In this document: positions 36,859 to 50,070 of the stretch, piece after piece | How positions within the stretch are numbered: the first letter of the stretch is position 1 | How the letters are laid out: every line of letters starts with the position of its first letter | Assembly: GCA_016713625.1 (NCBI GenBank) | Contig: JADJOT010000007.1 | Span: 62,001 to 126,000 of the forward strand | Origin: Candidatus Accumulibacter affinis | Lineage (GTDB): Bacteria; Pseudomonadota; Gammaproteobacteria; Burkholderiales; Rhodocyclaceae | Direction of reading: 5' to 3' | Length of the DNA: 64,000 bases | Made by a program: the position numbers and the translations under genes | Notes under the pieces: generated by a model | Seen by the model: the letters and a program-made list of their open reading frames with translations, nothing else | What the model was told of the DNA's origin: nothing | Databases searched by the model: none

Positions 36859-37571
36859 ACCAACGGGCGATGGTCCTCGACCCTGAGGAAAGAGACCGTC
36901 TGGTCGACGACTTCCGCACCGGTCTCGAGCGCGCCGCAAAAAATTGCGAGTCTTACGGGCTGCGGGATGGCAACTCGGTCGACGCTGCGCAGACGGTAGT
37001 CGACCTCGCTACCCTGCTCAGCGAGATGGCCGTCCTGAAGAACGAACTGCGGCTGCAATCGCGACAGTTCAAGAACACGCTCGAGGAATTGCGGCTTTTC
37101 GGCAACGACCTGCGTCAACACGGCGAACGACTGCAGCGCGATCTCGACCGCGCACGCGAGCAGGCCGCATCTGTTCAGGGCCAGACAGAGCGCCAGTTCC
37201 TGCTTGCCCTGCTTGATCTGCGCGATCGACTACAGAGTGGGGTTGACGCCGCGGGACGGGTCCCTTCGTCGTTTCTGACGCGTCTGGTGCCCGCTCCGAC
37301 TCGCTTCGCTGCCAGCTTGGCAGAGGGTCAGCGGCTCACCCTGCAGCGCCTTGATGACCTGCTCGCCAGTCATGGCGTGCGCTCGCTGCAGGTGCTCGGC
37401 GAGGCTCTCGATCCGCACCGGATGCGTGTGGTCGGCGTTGAAGCCGCCAGCGAGGCTGCAAACGTTGCCGATGGCACCGTCCTGCGCGAGGTACAGCGCG
37501 GGTTTCTCCACGAGGGCGAATTGTTGCGCGTTGCCCAGGTCATTGTCAGCAGGAAAGAGACGAGAACATGA
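36855..37571 (+). CDS. GrpE-like nucleotide exchange factor
   Basis: 238 residues from ATG 36855. A long coiled-coil region (about 55-110, DLATLLSEMAVLKNELRLQS) is followed by a C-terminal beta domain ending VLREVQRGFLHEGELLRVAQ, the GrpE signature. GrpE releases ADP from Hsp70. It sits just before the Hsp70 gene, overlapping it by 4 bases (ATGA), and is longer at the N-terminus than standard GrpE. A housekeeping grpE probably exists elsewhere. Confidence 0.8.
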   Translation: MNQRAMVLDPEERDRLVDDFRTGLERAAKNCESYGLRDGNSVDAAQTVVDLATLLSEMAVLKNELRLQSRQFKNTLEELRLFGNDLRQHGERLQRDLDRAREQAASVQGQTERQFLLALLDLRDRLQSGVDAAGRVPSSFLTRLVPAPTRFAASLAEGQRLTLQRLDDLLASHGVRSLQVLGEALDPHRMRVVGVEAASEAANVADGTVLREVQRGFLHEGELLRVAQVIVSRKETRT

Positions 37572-39334
37572 CAGACATTATTGTGGGTATCGACCTTGGT
37601 ACCACGAACTCCGAAGTGGCCATCGTCCGCGAAGGGCGTGTCGAGGTGATTCCGGTTGCCCCAGGTGTGCGTATTCTTCCTTCCCTTGTCGGTGTTGCCG
37701 ATGACGGGAGCCTTCTGGTTGGCGAACCGGCGCGCAACCAGTATGCGCTGCACCCCGAGCGCAGCGTGCGCTCGATCAAGCGTCGAATGGGCGAGTACAC
37801 CGCGGTACAGATGGCCGGGAAGGACTACAGCCCGCAGGAAATCTCGGCGATGATCCTGCGTCGCTTGCGCGACATCGCCGAGGCGCACATTGGTCAGCCA
37901 ATAGGCAAGGCGGTGATTACCGTGCCAGCCTATTTCTCCGATGCCCAGCGTCAGGCGACCCGCGAGGCCGGCGAAATTGCCGGCCTGGAGGTGGTACGCA
38001 TCATCAACGAGCCGACCGCGGCAGCGCTGGCTTACGAAAGCTGCCACAGCGGCGCGCGCAAGGCGCTGGTCTATGACCTGGGCGGCGGAACCTTCGATGT
38101 CTCGGTGGTGAATCTGGAGAGCGACGTCGTCGAAGTGCTCGCCAGTCACGGCAACAATCATCTCGGCGGCGACGATTTCGACGACAAGCTGATCACCTTC
38201 GCGATCGACCACCTGCAAGCGCAGCATGACATCGACGTCAGGCCGCATGCGCAGGCCATGGCGCGCCTGCAGCACGCCGCTGAAGCCGCCAAGATCACCC
38301 TTTCCGACGAGCCGTACGCCACCCTGGCGGAAGAGTATCTGCTCGAAAAGGACGGGGTGCCGATCCATTTGTCGGTCGAAATCTCGCGCGATGAATACGA
38401 AGAGATGATCGAACCGTATGTCGCCGAGACGCTCGAAGCAGTACATGTCGCCTTGAGCGGTGCCGGACTGACGGTGGCCGACATCAATGAAATCCTGCTG
38501 GTTGGCGGCGCGACGCGGACGCCGCTGGTGCAGCGCCGACTGGAGAGGGAACTCGGTATGCAGCCGCGCGCTGAAGTCGACCCCGATCTATGCGTCGCCA
38601 TGGGCGCCGCCATCCAGGCGGCCGTGATCGCCGGCGGCAAGGCGCCGACAGTGCTCGTCGATGTGACGCCCTATACCTTCGGTACCAACGCCCTGGACTA
38701 CTTCAATGGCGAAATGTATCCCTACTGCTACGTTCCGCTGGTCCGCAGGAACACGCCGATTCCCGTCTCCAAGAGCGAGGGCTTCTGCACCGTTTTCGAT
38801 GGTCAGAGCAAAGTGGACATCAACGTCTACCAGGGCGAGGACCCGGACGCCCTGAATAATATCGAGATCGGGCGTTTTACCATCGAGGGCCTGCGCGACG
38901 CACCGGCCGGTAACCCGCTGATCACTACCTTCTCGCTGGACCTTAACGGCATTCTCGAGGTAACTGCGCGCGAGAAGAACACCGGGCTGGTGCACTCGAT
39001 CACCATCGACAATGCCATCAGCCGCTTCACCGGCGACAAGCTGGCGGAAGCGCGGCAGCGGATTGACGGGCTGTTCAGTGACCAGGAGAATGCCGAGGGG
39101 CGGCCAGGCGAAAGCGCCGAGGCGGCGCCTGCCGACGACAGCAGACGCCTGCGCGTTGAAGCCGGCGCCCTGATCGAGAAGGCCGAGCGCCTGTTGGCCA
39201 GCGCGGGCACTGAAGACGCCGAGGATCTGGTGAACGGCATCGAGGCTGTCAAGGATCAGGTCGGCGGACCGGACGCGAACCTGAAGAAGGCGATGGATAC
39301 GCTTGCTGATCTCCTGTACTACCTTGATGCCTGA
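37568..39334 (+). CDS. Hsp70-family chaperone
   Basis: 588 residues, shorter than DnaK (about 640). ATPase motifs IVGIDLGTTNSEVAIV at the start, AVITVPAYFSDAQRQATREA, IINEPTAAALAYE, LVYDLGGGTFDVSVVNLES and ILLVGGATRTPLVQRRLERE. The substrate-binding part has TPYTFGTNALDYFNGEMYPY and NGILEVTAREKNTG, and a short lid (residues 500-588). The TTN loop and the shorter lid recall HscC-like Hsp70s, not DnaK. Co-encoded with its own J-like and GrpE-like proteins, so a specialised set is likely. Confidence 0.88.
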   Translation: MTDIIVGIDLGTTNSEVAIVREGRVEVIPVAPGVRILPSLVGVADDGSLLVGEPARNQYALHPERSVRSIKRRMGEYTAVQMAGKDYSPQEISAMILRRLRDIAEAHIGQPIGKAVITVPAYFSDAQRQATREAGEIAGLEVVRIINEPTAAALAYESCHSGARKALVYDLGGGTFDVSVVNLESDVVEVLASHGNNHLGGDDFDDKLITFAIDHLQAQHDIDVRPHAQAMARLQHAAEAAKITLSDEPYATLAEEYLLEKDGVPIHLSVEISRDEYEEMIEPYVAETLEAVHVALSGAGLTVADINEILLVGGATRTPLVQRRLERELGMQPRAEVDPDLCVAMGAAIQAAVIAGGKAPTVLVDVTPYTFGTNALDYFNGEMYPYCYVPLVRRNTPIPVSKSEGFCTVFDGQSKVDINVYQGEDPDALNNIEIGRFTIEGLRDAPAGNPLITTFSLDLNGILEVTAREKNTGLVHSITIDNAISRFTGDKLAEARQRIDGLFSDQENAEGRPGESAEAAPADDSRRLRVEAGALIEKAERLLASAGTEDAEDLVNGIEAVKDQVGGPDANLKKAMDTLADLLYYLDA

Positions 39335-39701
39335 GACGCTTGATCGTTGCCAGGCGTGTCGAGGGCGCCTGGCCGACAATAGCATCTGTCCGCGTTGCGG
39401 CTGCGATTTCTCGCTCGCGCGGCAGGCGATCGAACAAGCCGAGGGCCGTTTGCAGCATGCACTTCGCGCGCTGGCCGTGGGTGACCGAGAGTTGGCCCGT
39501 AGCCAGGTCGACGCCTCGCTGGCGATGCACAGGCAGCGACTGGCGCAAGCCATCAAGGAGTTTCTGGACTCTGGCTACATGGAAAGCGGGCACGCGGGGC
39601 ACACCTCCTGGCCGCAGGGAGACCTCCAGGCCGAAGGCGGGCCCGACGGGATTCGGCAAGGCGACTGCTTGAACCCGGTTTCAGCGGTGCAGCCAACGTA
39701 G
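39327..39701 (+). CDS. Zinc-ribbon protein at the end of the Hsp70 operon
   Basis: About 124 residues from the ATG at 39327, overlapping the Hsp70 stop by 8 bases. Zinc-ribbon with two CxxC pairs (CQACRGRL and CPRCGCDF), then a helical section (IEQAEGRLQHALRALAVGDR). The last 45 residues (HTSWPQGDLQAEGGPDG) are low complexity and may be non-native. Not a known family; its position implies a link to the chaperone set, perhaps as a client-binding zinc finger like the one in DnaJ, but this is a guess. Confidence 0.6.
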   Translation: MPETLDRCQACRGRLADNSICPRCGCDFSLARQAIEQAEGRLQHALRALAVGDRELARSQVDASLAMHRQRLAQAIKEFLDSGYMESGHAGHTSWPQGDLQAEGGPDGIRQGDCLNPVSAVQPT

Positions 39702-39815
39702 TAGGCGAGGAGGTTCGGCTCGCCGACGGCTTGCCCTTCACCTGCCACGGGCCGTTGGCCTGGCGGTTGCGCCATCGCCAAGCGGAATCTCCGCATGCCC
39801 GGAGGTTTGCCGGCG

Positions 39816-41186
39816 CTATTTTCCGATACAGAAGCGGCCGAAGATCTCGCCCAACAGGTCGTCGGCGCTGAATTCGCCAGTGATCCTGCTCAGCGCCAAC
39901 TGCGCCAGGCGAAGCTCTTCGGCGAACAGTTCCAGGCGTGGCAACTGCTCGCGCCCTTTGGAAATATGCTCTTGAGCTGCCGCGAGAGCGCACAGGTGAC
40001 GTTCTCGGGCGATGAAGACGTCCTCGGCCGGCTGCCAGCCGGCGATTCGCAACAATTCCTGGCGCAGCAACTCGACGCCTTCGCCGGACTTCGCCGACAC
40101 GGCGATCGATACCCCCGCAGCTTCGGCATGGCGTTCGGCCGCTCGGGCCGCGAGATCGATCTTGTTGTATACCGTCAGTCGGCCAAGATGCGGTGGAAAC
40201 TGGGCGAGAATCGCTCGTTCGGCATCGCCGACACCGCTGCGGGCATCGACCAGCAACACCACCACATCGGCGCGCTCGATCTCGCGCCAGGTGCGCTCGA
40301 TGCCGATCTTCTCTATCTCGTCGTCGGTTTCACGCAGGCCGGCCGTGTCGATCACGTGCAGTGGAATGCCTTCGACCTGAAGAGTGCTGCGCACCACATC
40401 GCGGGTGGTCCCGGGAAGCGGCGTAACGATGGCCAGTTCGTCACCGACCAGGCGATTGAGAAGACTCGACTTTCCGACATTCGGCTGACCCACCAGCACG
40501 ACGTGCAAGCCCCCCTGCAGCAAGCGACCTTGCTGCGCGCGCGCGAAGACCTTCCTCAGGCGCTGCTGGAGAAGGTCAAGGCGAGCAAAGGCATCGGCGG
40601 CCTCGAGAAAATCGACCTCTTCGTCGGGAAAATCGAGAGTGGCTTCCACCAAAGCACGCAACTCGATCAAGTTTCCGAGGAGCCTGTTGATTTCCTTGGA
40701 AAACTCGCCCCGCAGCGAACGTACGGCGCTACGCGCGGCGGCCGTCGTCGCGGCATCGATCAGGTCAATGACGGCCTCGGCCTGCGCCAGATCGAGTTTG
40801 CCGTTGAGATAGGCGCGGCGAGTAAACTCGCCTGGTTCAGCAAGGCGCGCGCCAAGTTCCAGGCAGCGTGCGAGCAGCATCTGCATGACTACCGGTCCAC
40901 CGTGTCCCTGCAGTTCGACGACGTCGTCGCCGGTAAACGAGTGCGGTGCCGGGAAATACAGCAGCAGGCCGCTGTCGATGACCGTGCCGTCGGCGGCACG
41001 AAAGTCACTGAGCAGCGCCTGGCGGGCGACCGGTCGTTTGCCACAAAGTGCCTCGGCAAAGTCGCTGAGGCTGTTCCCCGAAACACGCAGGACGCCGATG
41101 GCACCGCGACCGGTAGCAGTCGCGATGGCGGCAATCGTCTCTATGCCCGACTCACGCCTTACTGTCGTTGGCGGCTTTTGCGCCAC
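39816..41186 (-). CDS. mnmE: tRNA modification GTPase MnmE
   Basis: 456 residues. N-terminal tetrahydrofolate-binding fold ([20 protein letters not shown]), GTPase domain with [31 protein letters not shown] and NKID motifs, and the catalytic C-terminus FGRFCIGK. With MnmG it makes 5-carboxymethylaminomethyl-uridine at tRNA position 34. The start ATG at 41186 overlaps the 3' end of yidC by 35 bases; no later good start is visible. Part of the usual origin-linked order. Confidence 0.93.
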   Translation of the reverse strand: MAQKPPTTVRRESGIETIAAIATATGRGAIGVLRVSGNSLSDFAEALCGKRPVARQALLSDFRAADGTVIDSGLLLYFPAPHSFTGDDVVELQGHGGPVVMQMLLARCLELGARLAEPGEFTRRAYLNGKLDLAQAEAVIDLIDAATTAAARSAVRSLRGEFSKEINRLLGNLIELRALVEATLDFPDEEVDFLEAADAFARLDLLQQRLRKVFARAQQGRLLQGGLHVVLVGQPNVGKSSLLNRLVGDELAIVTPLPGTTRDVVRSTLQVEGIPLHVIDTAGLRETDDEIEKIGIERTWREIERADVVVLLVDARSGVGDAERAILAQFPPHLGRLTVYNKIDLAARAAERHAEAAGVSIAVSAKSGEGVELLRQELLRIAGWQPAEDVFIARERHLCALAAAQEHISKGREQLPRLELFAEELRLAQLALSRITGEFSADDLLGEIFGRFCIGK

Positions 41187-42834
41187 TCTCGATCATCCGG
41201 GTGATTTGCCATTGCTGGGCAATCGACAGGGTGTTGTTGACCACCCAATAGAGCACCAGACCCGCCGGGAAGAAGAAGAACATCGCCCCAAAGATGAAGG
41301 GCATCATCATCATCACCTTGGCCTGGATGGGATCGGGAGGAGTCGGATTGAGTTTGGTCTGGATCAACATCGTGGCGACCATGATCACCGGCAGCACGAA
41401 GTATGGATCGGCCGCCGACAGATCGGTGATCCAGAGAATCCACGGTGCATCGCGGATTTCGACGGCGCCCAGGAGCGCCCAGTAGAGGGCAATGAATACG
41501 GGGATCTGCACGGCGATCGGCAGGCAACCTCCCAGCGGGTTGATTTTTTCACGCTTGTAGAGCGCCATCATCTCCTGGTTGAGCTTCTGGCGGTCGTCAC
41601 CGTAACGTTCCTTGAGAGCCATCAGACGCGGTGTGACGGTGCGCATCTTGGCCATTGATTTGTAGCTGGCCGCCGACAGTGGGAAGAACAACAGCTTGAT
41701 GCCTACGGTCAGCAGGACGATCGCCCAGCCCCAGTTACCGACGACCTTGTAGATAGCTTCCAGACACCAGAAGATAGGGGCAGCGATGATCGTCAACCAG
41801 CCGTAGTCGACCACCAGCGGCAGGCCCTGCGCGCCGATACCGCCGTCAGCCTTGGGTTTTGCCAGCTGCTCAAGAATTTCCTGGATCTGTGGTCCGGCAT
41901 AGATGGGGACAGAAAACGCTACCTTTGCACCAGGCGCGGCGACCGGTGCCGGCACAATAACCCCAGCCGAGACCGCTGGAGTAGCGCTGCCCTCGAGCTT
42001 GCGCATGTAAAATTCACGCGGCAGTCCTAGCTCGGGAATCCAGGCCGCGACAAAATAGTGCTGAACCATCGCTATCCAGCCGTTATCGGCCTGCGTGGCA
42101 AACTTTGCCTTGCCTTTCTCGATGTCGGCAAAAGGCACTTTCTGATACTTGTCCTGATCCGTGTAGACGGCCGGACCGGTGAAGGTCGAAACCATCGAAC
42201 TCTCACCTTCAGGGCTGTTGATGTCACGTTGCAACTGGTAATAGGCGTGTGCAGCGATTTCCTTCTCGCTGCCATTGTAAATCTCGTAGGCTACGTGGAT
42301 CAGGTAGCTGCCGCGTGTAAAAGTGTAGATCTTGGCGACCTTGACGCCGTCGCTGACCGGTGCTTCGAGGCGAAGCTCGAAGCTCTTGGCATCCGGAGTC
42401 AGTTCCCTGCTGCCGGGCACAGCGGTGAAGAGGGTTTTGTGGTTGGCCAGGCCTGGCCCGATCAGGCCACTCTGAGCAACGTACTGGTGCTTGCCCTCGA
42501 AGAGCGCGAAATCCTTCACCTTGTTCGTGCTGTCCTTGTAGGCCTTGAATTCGAGGCGGACGATGTCGCCGCCCTGTTTTGAAACCTCGGCGATGAAGAG
42601 ATCAGTCTTTACCGTGACCGTTTCCGTTCTGTCCACCTCTGCCACCGCCACCGTTGCCGGCGCAGCAGGCAGCGGTGCATGCAGGTTCGTCGTAGGCTGC
42701 GGTGCAGGCGATGCCGCCGAACCTGCTGTAGCTGGAGAGGCTGCCTTGGGCTGGCTGTATTTCTGCCAGGAATCCCATAGCATTACCAGTGAGAACGAGA
42801 AGACAATGAGCAGAAGCAGGCGTCGGTTATCCAT
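41152..42834 (-). CDS. yidC: Membrane protein insertase YidC
   Basis: 560 residues. N-terminal signal anchor ([20 protein letters not shown]), an Ala/Pro-rich linker, the periplasmic beta domain ([20 protein letters not shown]) and the conserved C-terminal membrane core ([20 protein letters not shown], then [20 protein letters not shown] and the [20 protein letters not shown] segment). Inserts inner-membrane proteins with or without SecYEG. Gene order with rpmH, rnpA, yidD and mnmE is the conserved origin arrangement. Confidence 0.95.
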   Translation of the reverse strand: MDNRRLLLLIVFSFSLVMLWDSWQKYSQPKAASPATAGSAASPAPQPTTNLHAPLPAAPATVAVAEVDRTETVTVKTDLFIAEVSKQGGDIVRLEFKAYKDSTNKVKDFALFEGKHQYVAQSGLIGPGLANHKTLFTAVPGSRELTPDAKSFELRLEAPVSDGVKVAKIYTFTRGSYLIHVAYEIYNGSEKEIAAHAYYQLQRDINSPEGESSMVSTFTGPAVYTDQDKYQKVPFADIEKGKAKFATQADNGWIAMVQHYFVAAWIPELGLPREFYMRKLEGSATPAVSAGVIVPAPVAAPGAKVAFSVPIYAGPQIQEILEQLAKPKADGGIGAQGLPLVVDYGWLTIIAAPIFWCLEAIYKVVGNWGWAIVLLTVGIKLLFFPLSAASYKSMAKMRTVTPRLMALKERYGDDRQKLNQEMMALYKREKINPLGGCLPIAVQIPVFIALYWALLGAVEIRDAPWILWITDLSAADPYFVLPVIMVATMLIQTKLNPTPPDPIQAKVMMMMPFIFGAMFFFFPAGLVLYWVVNNTLSIAQQWQITRMIESGAKAANDSKA

Positions 42835-42860
42835 GAAGGCCTATACGATTCGATTGTTGT

Positions 42861-43070
42861 TCAGGGTACGGGGTCAAAACCACCCGGATTCCACGGATGA
42901 CAGCGCGACAGTCGGTGCACAGCCAGGCGTGCTCCCTTGCCGGCACCGTATTTTTGCACCGCTTCTTCAGCGTACTCGGAACAGCTGGGAAAAAAGCGGC
43001 AGCGACGGCCGAGCAGCGGACTGACCGCGTATCGGTAAAAGCCCAGGAGCGCCAGCAACAGGTGTTTCAT
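42861..43070 (-). CDS. yidD: Membrane protein insertion efficiency factor YidD
   Basis: 69 residues. [37 protein letters not shown] and [20 protein letters not shown] are the YidD signature. Short hydrophobic/amphipathic start; acts with YidC at the membrane. Lies between rnpA and yidC, 4 bases after the rnpA stop codon. Confidence 0.93.
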   Translation of the reverse strand: MKHLLLALLGFYRYAVSPLLGRRCRFFPSCSEYAEEAVQKYGAGKGARLAVHRLSRCHPWNPGGFDPVP

Positions 43071-43074
43071 TGGC

Positions 43075-43473
43075 TCATTGTCGAGGTAAGCTTGCTTTGC
43101 TCAACAAACCCTGGATTTCTTTCGCCATGGCTTGCCGGTCAATGGGTAGTGGTTTGGCCGCCAGGCGAAGCACGAAATCACTCGAACGAAGCCGAGTACG
43201 CAGCAAGCGGAACTGCTCTCTGGCCAGGCGCCGGACCAGGTTGCGATCAACTGAGCGACGCAGAAAACGCTTGGCGACCACCAGTCCAAGGCGCGCTCCA
43301 GGCACCTCATCAGCTCCACGCGGGCGGTAATGTAGCAGGAAATGCCGGCTTTTCAGCGCCCTCCTGAAACCAAAAACGGATGAATATTCATCCGTTTTGA
43401 GCAGCCGGTAGTGCTTTGGAAAAGCGGCGCTTGCTACCGCACGACCACTGGCGTTACCGGACCTGTCGCTCAA
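43075..43473 (-). CDS. rnpA: Ribonuclease P protein component
   Basis: 132 residues; core [52 protein letters not shown] matches the RnpA RNR motif (RNLVRR). Basic protein that binds the M1 RNA to process tRNA 5' ends. The N-terminus has an extra 17 residues before the usual start; the ATG overlaps the rpmH stop by 4 bases, so coupled translation supports it. Confidence 0.93.
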   Translation of the reverse strand: MSDRSGNASGRAVASAAFPKHYRLLKTDEYSSVFGFRRALKSRHFLLHYRPRGADEVPGARLGLVVAKRFLRRSVDRNLVRRLAREQFRLLRTRLRSSDFVLRLAAKPLPIDRQAMAKEIQGLLSKASLPRQ

Positions 43474-43604
43474 ACTGCCAGACGGTGGCGACCTTTGGCG
43501 CGACGGGCCTTGATTACCGCACGACCTCCACGGGTGGACATGCGAACAAGGAAGCCGTGTGTGCGCTTACGACGAACAACCGACGGTTGATAGGTTCGTT
43601 TCAT
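43470..43604 (-). CDS. rpmH: 50S ribosomal protein L34
   Basis: 44 residues from the ATG at 43604: [20 protein letters not shown], then [19 protein letters not shown]. Full-length L34, first gene of the rpmH-rnpA-yidD-yidC unit. A consensus promoter lies 38 bases upstream. Confidence 0.97.
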   Translation of the reverse strand: MKRTYQPSVVRRKRTHGFLVRMSTRGGRAVIKARRAKGRHRLAV

Positions 43605-43641
43605 GGTTAAGCCTTTGAAGTCAAAGCGAGAAAAACATGCG

Positions 43642-43671
43642 ATTAGACAGCTTCCAGGCGACACTTGTCAA
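43642..43671 (-). promoter_or_regulatory. rpmH promoter
   Basis: On the minus strand TTGACA (43671-43666), 18-base spacer, TCTAAT (43647-43642). Strong sigma-70-type match, oriented to rpmH, as usual for this conserved operon. The DnaA box lies about 20 bases upstream, allowing regulation by DnaA. Confidence 0.75.
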
Positions 43672-43691
43672 GGCCAGATTTTTGTTCGAGC

Positions 43692-43700
43692 TGTGGATAA
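43692..43700 (-). promoter_or_regulatory. DnaA box upstream of dnaA/rpmH
   Basis: Exact consensus TTATCCACA on the minus strand. It may autoregulate dnaA or rpmH, or be part of a bipartite origin. Confidence 0.7.
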
Positions 43701-43875
43701 CTTTGATCCAACGGGTTAGAATTCACACTTGAGAGTTCCCGACAAGAGGGGCCATTTGCGGCGAGGTTCTACGCGCGCAGCCTGCACGCTGCGTCGTGAG
43801 AGCGACGTGGCGCTCGATTTTTGATTTCATCCCATTGATTACTAAACGATAGATGATCTTTTACTGTGGCCGCTG

Positions 43876-45270
43876 ATGAGTAGTTTCTGGTCCTCCTGTC
43901 TCAGCCAGTTCGAACAAGAACTGCCACCACAGCAATTCAATACCTGGATCCGCCCCCTTCGCCTGGAAGGCGAGGACGACCCGGCACGTGGCTTGCGCCT
44001 GCTGGCGCCGAACGGCTTCATCCTGAAGTGGGTCAAGGAACGCTATCTGGCGCGCATCGAATCGCTTGGCAGTGAGTACTTTTCCGTGCCGGTCAACATC
44101 AGTTTGACTTTGGCAGAAAGTGCGGCGGCTAAACGGCAGGACAACCTGGCGCCCGCAGGCGGAGCCATGGCCACGCCTGCGGCAACGACGGCTGCGGCGC
44201 CGGCCAGGAAGAGCTTGCCACTCGACAAGGACCGAACAAGCTATGAGAAAACCAGGCTGATCGCCCACTTTACCTTCGACAACCTGGTCGTCGGAAAGGC
44301 CAACGACCTCGCCCGGGCGGCAGCCCGACAGGTTTCCATCAACCCCGGTGAAGCAACCTACAACCCCCTGTTCATCTATGGCGGTGCGGGTCTCGGCAAG
44401 ACGCACCTGATCCACGCCATCGGAAATCAGATCCTTCAACATGATCCGGATAAGGTGGTGCGTTACGTCCATGCCGAGGACTACTACTCCGATGTCGTTC
44501 GTGCCTACCAGCAGAAGTCCTTCGACGTATTCAAGCGCTACTACCGTTCGCTGGATGTCCTGCTCCTTGATGACGTCCATTTTTTTAACGGCAAGAACCG
44601 CACACAGGAAGAGTTCTTTTACGTTTTCAATGCGTTGAGCGAATCCAGGAAGCAGATTGTAATCAGTTCGGATACCTATCCGAAAAACATAACCGGGCTG
44701 GAGGATCGTCTGATTACGCGCTTCGACTGGGGACTGACGGTTCAGATCGAGCCTCCGGAAACCGAGATGCGTGTCGCCATTCTGAAAAAGAAAGCCGAGG
44801 TGGAGGGGGTGGCACTCGACGACGAGGTGGCTTTCTACGTCGCCAAGCATTTGCGCTCCAACGTGCGGGAACTCGAGGGAGCGCTGAAGAAAGTCCTCGC
44901 CTACTCAGCGTTTCATGGTCAACAGATCGCGCTGGATCTGGCCAAGGAGGCGTTGAAGGATGTGATTGGTTCGGTCAACCGTCAAATCACGGTCGAAAAC
45001 ATCCAGAAAACGGTAGCTGAGTATTTCAAGATGAAAGTTGCCGACCTGTTCTCGAAGAAAAGAACGCGGGTGATCGTCCGGCCACGTCAGATCGCCATGT
45101 GGCTGACCAAGAGTCTGACGAGCATGAGCTACCCTGCAATCGGCGAGTCCTTCGGTGGCCGCGACCATACAACCGTGCTGCATGCGGTACGCACCATCGA
45201 TGGGCTGCGCAGCAAGGACAACGATCTAAACCACGATGTGCACGTTCTGCTGCAGGTCCTGAAGGGATAA
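43876..45270 (+). CDS. dnaA: Replication initiator DnaA
   Basis: 464 residues, ATG at 43876. Domain I ([20 protein letters not shown]), an Ala-rich domain II linker (100-120), AAA+ domain with [20 protein letters not shown] and [14 protein letters not shown], and the C-terminal box-binding domain ending [20 protein letters not shown] (DnaA signature). Initiates replication at oriC by binding DnaA boxes; one lies on each side of the gene. Confidence 0.96.
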   Translation: MSSFWSSCLSQFEQELPPQQFNTWIRPLRLEGEDDPARGLRLLAPNGFILKWVKERYLARIESLGSEYFSVPVNISLTLAESAAAKRQDNLAPAGGAMATPAATTAAAPARKSLPLDKDRTSYEKTRLIAHFTFDNLVVGKANDLARAAARQVSINPGEATYNPLFIYGGAGLGKTHLIHAIGNQILQHDPDKVVRYVHAEDYYSDVVRAYQQKSFDVFKRYYRSLDVLLLDDVHFFNGKNRTQEEFFYVFNALSESRKQIVISSDTYPKNITGLEDRLITRFDWGLTVQIEPPETEMRVAILKKKAEVEGVALDDEVAFYVAKHLRSNVRELEGALKKVLAYSAFHGQQIALDLAKEALKDVIGSVNRQITVENIQKTVAEYFKMKVADLFSKKRTRVIVRPRQIAMWLTKSLTSMSYPAIGESFGGRDHTTVLHAVRTIDGLRSKDNDLNHDVHVLLQVLKG

Positions 45271-45480
45271 GACTGGGTGGGAAAACTCCGTGGGTAAACG
45301 GCCGACAAGCGGTGGACAATCGCGACAGGAAGGGCTTGTGGATAAGTTATGAGTTTCTGTCCACCGTCGGATACCGTCTTTATACAGTTCTGATTTTAGA
45401 GACAAGCGATTGAAGTAGTTGAGAAATTTGAAGACATCAACAGACTTGACCAGACTATAGTCTTTATAGGATTTATATAT
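45271..45480. other. Candidate replication origin between dnaA and dnaN
   Basis: A 210-base spacer with one exact DnaA box (TTATCCACA reverse, 45337-45345), degenerate boxes (TTGTCCACC near 45311 and CTGTCCACC near 45357) and a strongly AT-rich stretch from about 45375 to 45480, ending TTTATATAT right at dnaN. This could be a DNA unwinding element. Location by gene context and sequence; the exact start of replication cannot be proven here. Confidence 0.6.
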
Positions 45481-46605
45481 ATGCTTTTTACTAAAACAAG
45501 ACGAGACGCCCTGTTGGCACCTTTGCAAGCGGTTTCCGGGATCGTGGAAAAGCGTCACACCTTGCCGATTCTTTCCAATGTGCTGCTTGAAAGACGCGGC
45601 GAAGTGTTGACCATGCTGGCTACCGACATCGAGATGCAGATCACCACCTCGCTCAGCGACGCCAGTGGCGAAGGAGACGCAGCGGTTACCGTGGCGGCGC
45701 GAAAGCTGCAGGAAATCCTGCGTTCCTTGCCGGAAAGTTCGGAAGTCAGTCTGATTCTGGAGGACCGGCGGATGCAGGTGAGAGCGGGAAGAAGTCGCTT
45801 CAATTTGCAGACCCTGCCTGCCGATGACTTTCCGTGCATGGCATTGTCGGACGGTGAGATCAAGCGCTTTGTGGTAAGCCAGAAGCAGTTTCGCCACCTG
45901 CTCGCGCAGACACAGTATTCAATGGCCTTGCAGGATGTTCGCTATTACCTGAACGGGCTGCTCTTACTGCTTGATGGCAGTGAGCTGCGCGCCGTGGCCA
46001 CCGATGGCCATCGGCTGGCCTACGCCAGCATCGGCTTGACAGACACAACGCTGTCCGACGATATGGGCCTTCGCCAGGAGCTGATTCTGCCCCGCAAGAC
46101 GGTGATCGAACTCAATCGTCTGCTGGCCGACAGTGACGAGCCTTTGTCGATCGAGATACTGCCAACGCAGATTCGCTTCCAGTTCGGGCAGATCAATCTG
46201 GTATCCAAGCTGATCGACGGCCGATTCCCGGACTACCAGAGAGTGATCCCGGCGACGTTGAGGAACGTCGTTGCCGTCAACCGCAGTACCTTGTTGCAAT
46301 CGATGATCAGGGCCGCGATTCTGACCAACGAAAAGTTCCGCGGCGTCCGCCTCATCCTGACGGAGGGCAGCCTGAAGATCGTGGCGGCCAATGCCGAACA
46401 GGAGGAAGCGCAGGAAGAGATCGAGGTGGATTACCAGGGTGAGGCGCTCGATGTCGGTTTCAACGTTTCGTATCTGCTCGATGTCTTGAACAACACCTCG
46501 GACGAGACCATCGAGTGGGGTTTCAACGATGCCAATACGAGTGCCTTGTTGACCATTCCGGGTAACGAGCGCTTCAAGTACGTGGTCATGCCCATGCGCA
46601 TTTGA
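45481..46605 (+). CDS. dnaN: DNA polymerase III beta clamp
   Basis: 374 residues, typical. MLFTKTRRDALLAPLQAVSG, PILSNVLLERRGEVLTM, LRAVATDGHRLAYASIGL, FNVSYLLDVLNNTSDETIEW and the end RFKYVVMPMRI are the known clamp blocks. Forms a dimeric sliding ring that tethers DnaE. The start codon follows an AT-rich stretch with little Shine-Dalgarno sequence. Confidence 0.96.
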   Translation: MLFTKTRRDALLAPLQAVSGIVEKRHTLPILSNVLLERRGEVLTMLATDIEMQITTSLSDASGEGDAAVTVAARKLQEILRSLPESSEVSLILEDRRMQVRAGRSRFNLQTLPADDFPCMALSDGEIKRFVVSQKQFRHLLAQTQYSMALQDVRYYLNGLLLLLDGSELRAVATDGHRLAYASIGLTDTTLSDDMGLRQELILPRKTVIELNRLLADSDEPLSIEILPTQIRFQFGQINLVSKLIDGRFPDYQRVIPATLRNVVAVNRSTLLQSMIRAAILTNEKFRGVRLILTEGSLKIVAANAEQEEAQEEIEVDYQGEALDVGFNVSYLLDVLNNTSDETIEWGFNDANTSALLTIPGNERFKYVVMPMRI

Positions 46606-46634
46606 GTGCATCCGCAGCAAGGGCAAGGTGGTAA

Positions 46635-49136
<2,502 letters not shown>

Positions 49137-49257
49137 GTTCTGCGCGGATCATCCGGGCTGGCGTGCCAATCCTCGGCGAGTGGGCAGGATGGTGGTGTAC
49201 GATCTGGCGCAGGTTCGTGAAATGCGCTTCCGGTGAGCGGATTTGCCGCACCTTTGC

Positions 49258-50070
49258 TCAGCGGTAGCGATTAATGGCGTCGCGGGTGGCCTGCGCGGCG
49301 TCGCGTGCGGCGTCGGCGTAGTCTTCACCGCTGCCTGCGTAGAGGATCGCCCGCGAGGAATTGATCATCAGCCCATTGCTCCTGGATGTACATCCGGCAC
49401 GTACCGTGGCTTCAACATCACCGCCCTGGGCGCCAATTCCGGGAACAAGGAGCGGCATTTCGCCGGTCAGCGCGCGAACACGAGCGATCTCACCAGGGAA
49501 GGTAGCGCCGACCACCAAGGCGCATTGGCCGCTGGAATTCCATTCTTCGCTTACCATCCGGGCGACCCTTTCGTAAAGTTTTTCGCCGCCGACCTCGAGA
49601 AACTGCAGATCACTGCCACCGGGATTCGAGGTACGGCAGAGAAGAATGACCCCTTTGTCCGGGTAGGCCAGGTAAGGGTCAATCGAATCGCGGCCGAGGT
49701 AGGGATTGACAGTGATCGCGTCGGCGCGGAAACGCTCAAAGGCTTCGATCGCGTATTGCTCGGCAGTGCTGCCGATGTCACCACGCTTCGCGTCGAGAAT
49801 CACCGGTGTTGCTGGATGCCTGGAATGAATGTGTTCGATTAGTGCTTCGAGCTGATCTTCGGCGCGGCGGGCGGCAAAGTAGGCGATCTGTGGCTTGAAG
49901 CAGCAGACGAGATCTGCAGTCGAGTCGACAATTGCTCTGCAGAACTCGAAAATTGCGTCGGCTCTGTTCTTCAGATGCGCAGGGAATCGTTCCGGGTCCG
50001 GATCCAGACCGACGCAGAGCAGGCTGTTGCGGTCGTGCCAGGCCGAGTTGAGGGTGTGCATGAAGTTCAT
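49258..50070 (-). CDS. pyrF: Orotidine 5'-phosphate decarboxylase
   Basis: 270 residues. Subfamily 2 (long) [43 protein letters not shown] with the catalytic DxKxxD, and [14 protein letters not shown]. Last step of UMP synthesis. Convergent with gyrB, 121 bases apart. Start [17 protein letters not shown]; a second ATG three codons in is an alternative. Confidence 0.92.
   Translation of the reverse strand: MNFMHTLNSAWHDRNSLLCVGLDPDPERFPAHLKNRADAIFEFCRAIVDSTADLVCCFKPQIAYFAARRAEDQLEALIEHIHSRHPATPVILDAKRGDIGSTAEQYAIEAFERFRADAITVNPYLGRDSIDPYLAYPDKGVILLCRTSNPGGSDLQFLEVGGEKLYERVARMVSEEWNSSGQCALVVGATFPGEIARVRALTGEMPLLVPGIGAQGGDVEATVRAGCTSRSNGLMINSSRAILYAGSGEDYADAARDAAQATRDAINRYR

Larger units (their letters stand above)
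43605..43875. other. rpmH-dnaA divergent intergenic region
   Basis: 271 bases between the rpmH and dnaA starts. It contains one exact DnaA box (TTATCCACA, minus strand, 43692-43700), the rpmH promoter, and a moderately AT-rich dnaA-proximal part. It belongs to the origin region. Confidence 0.7.
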
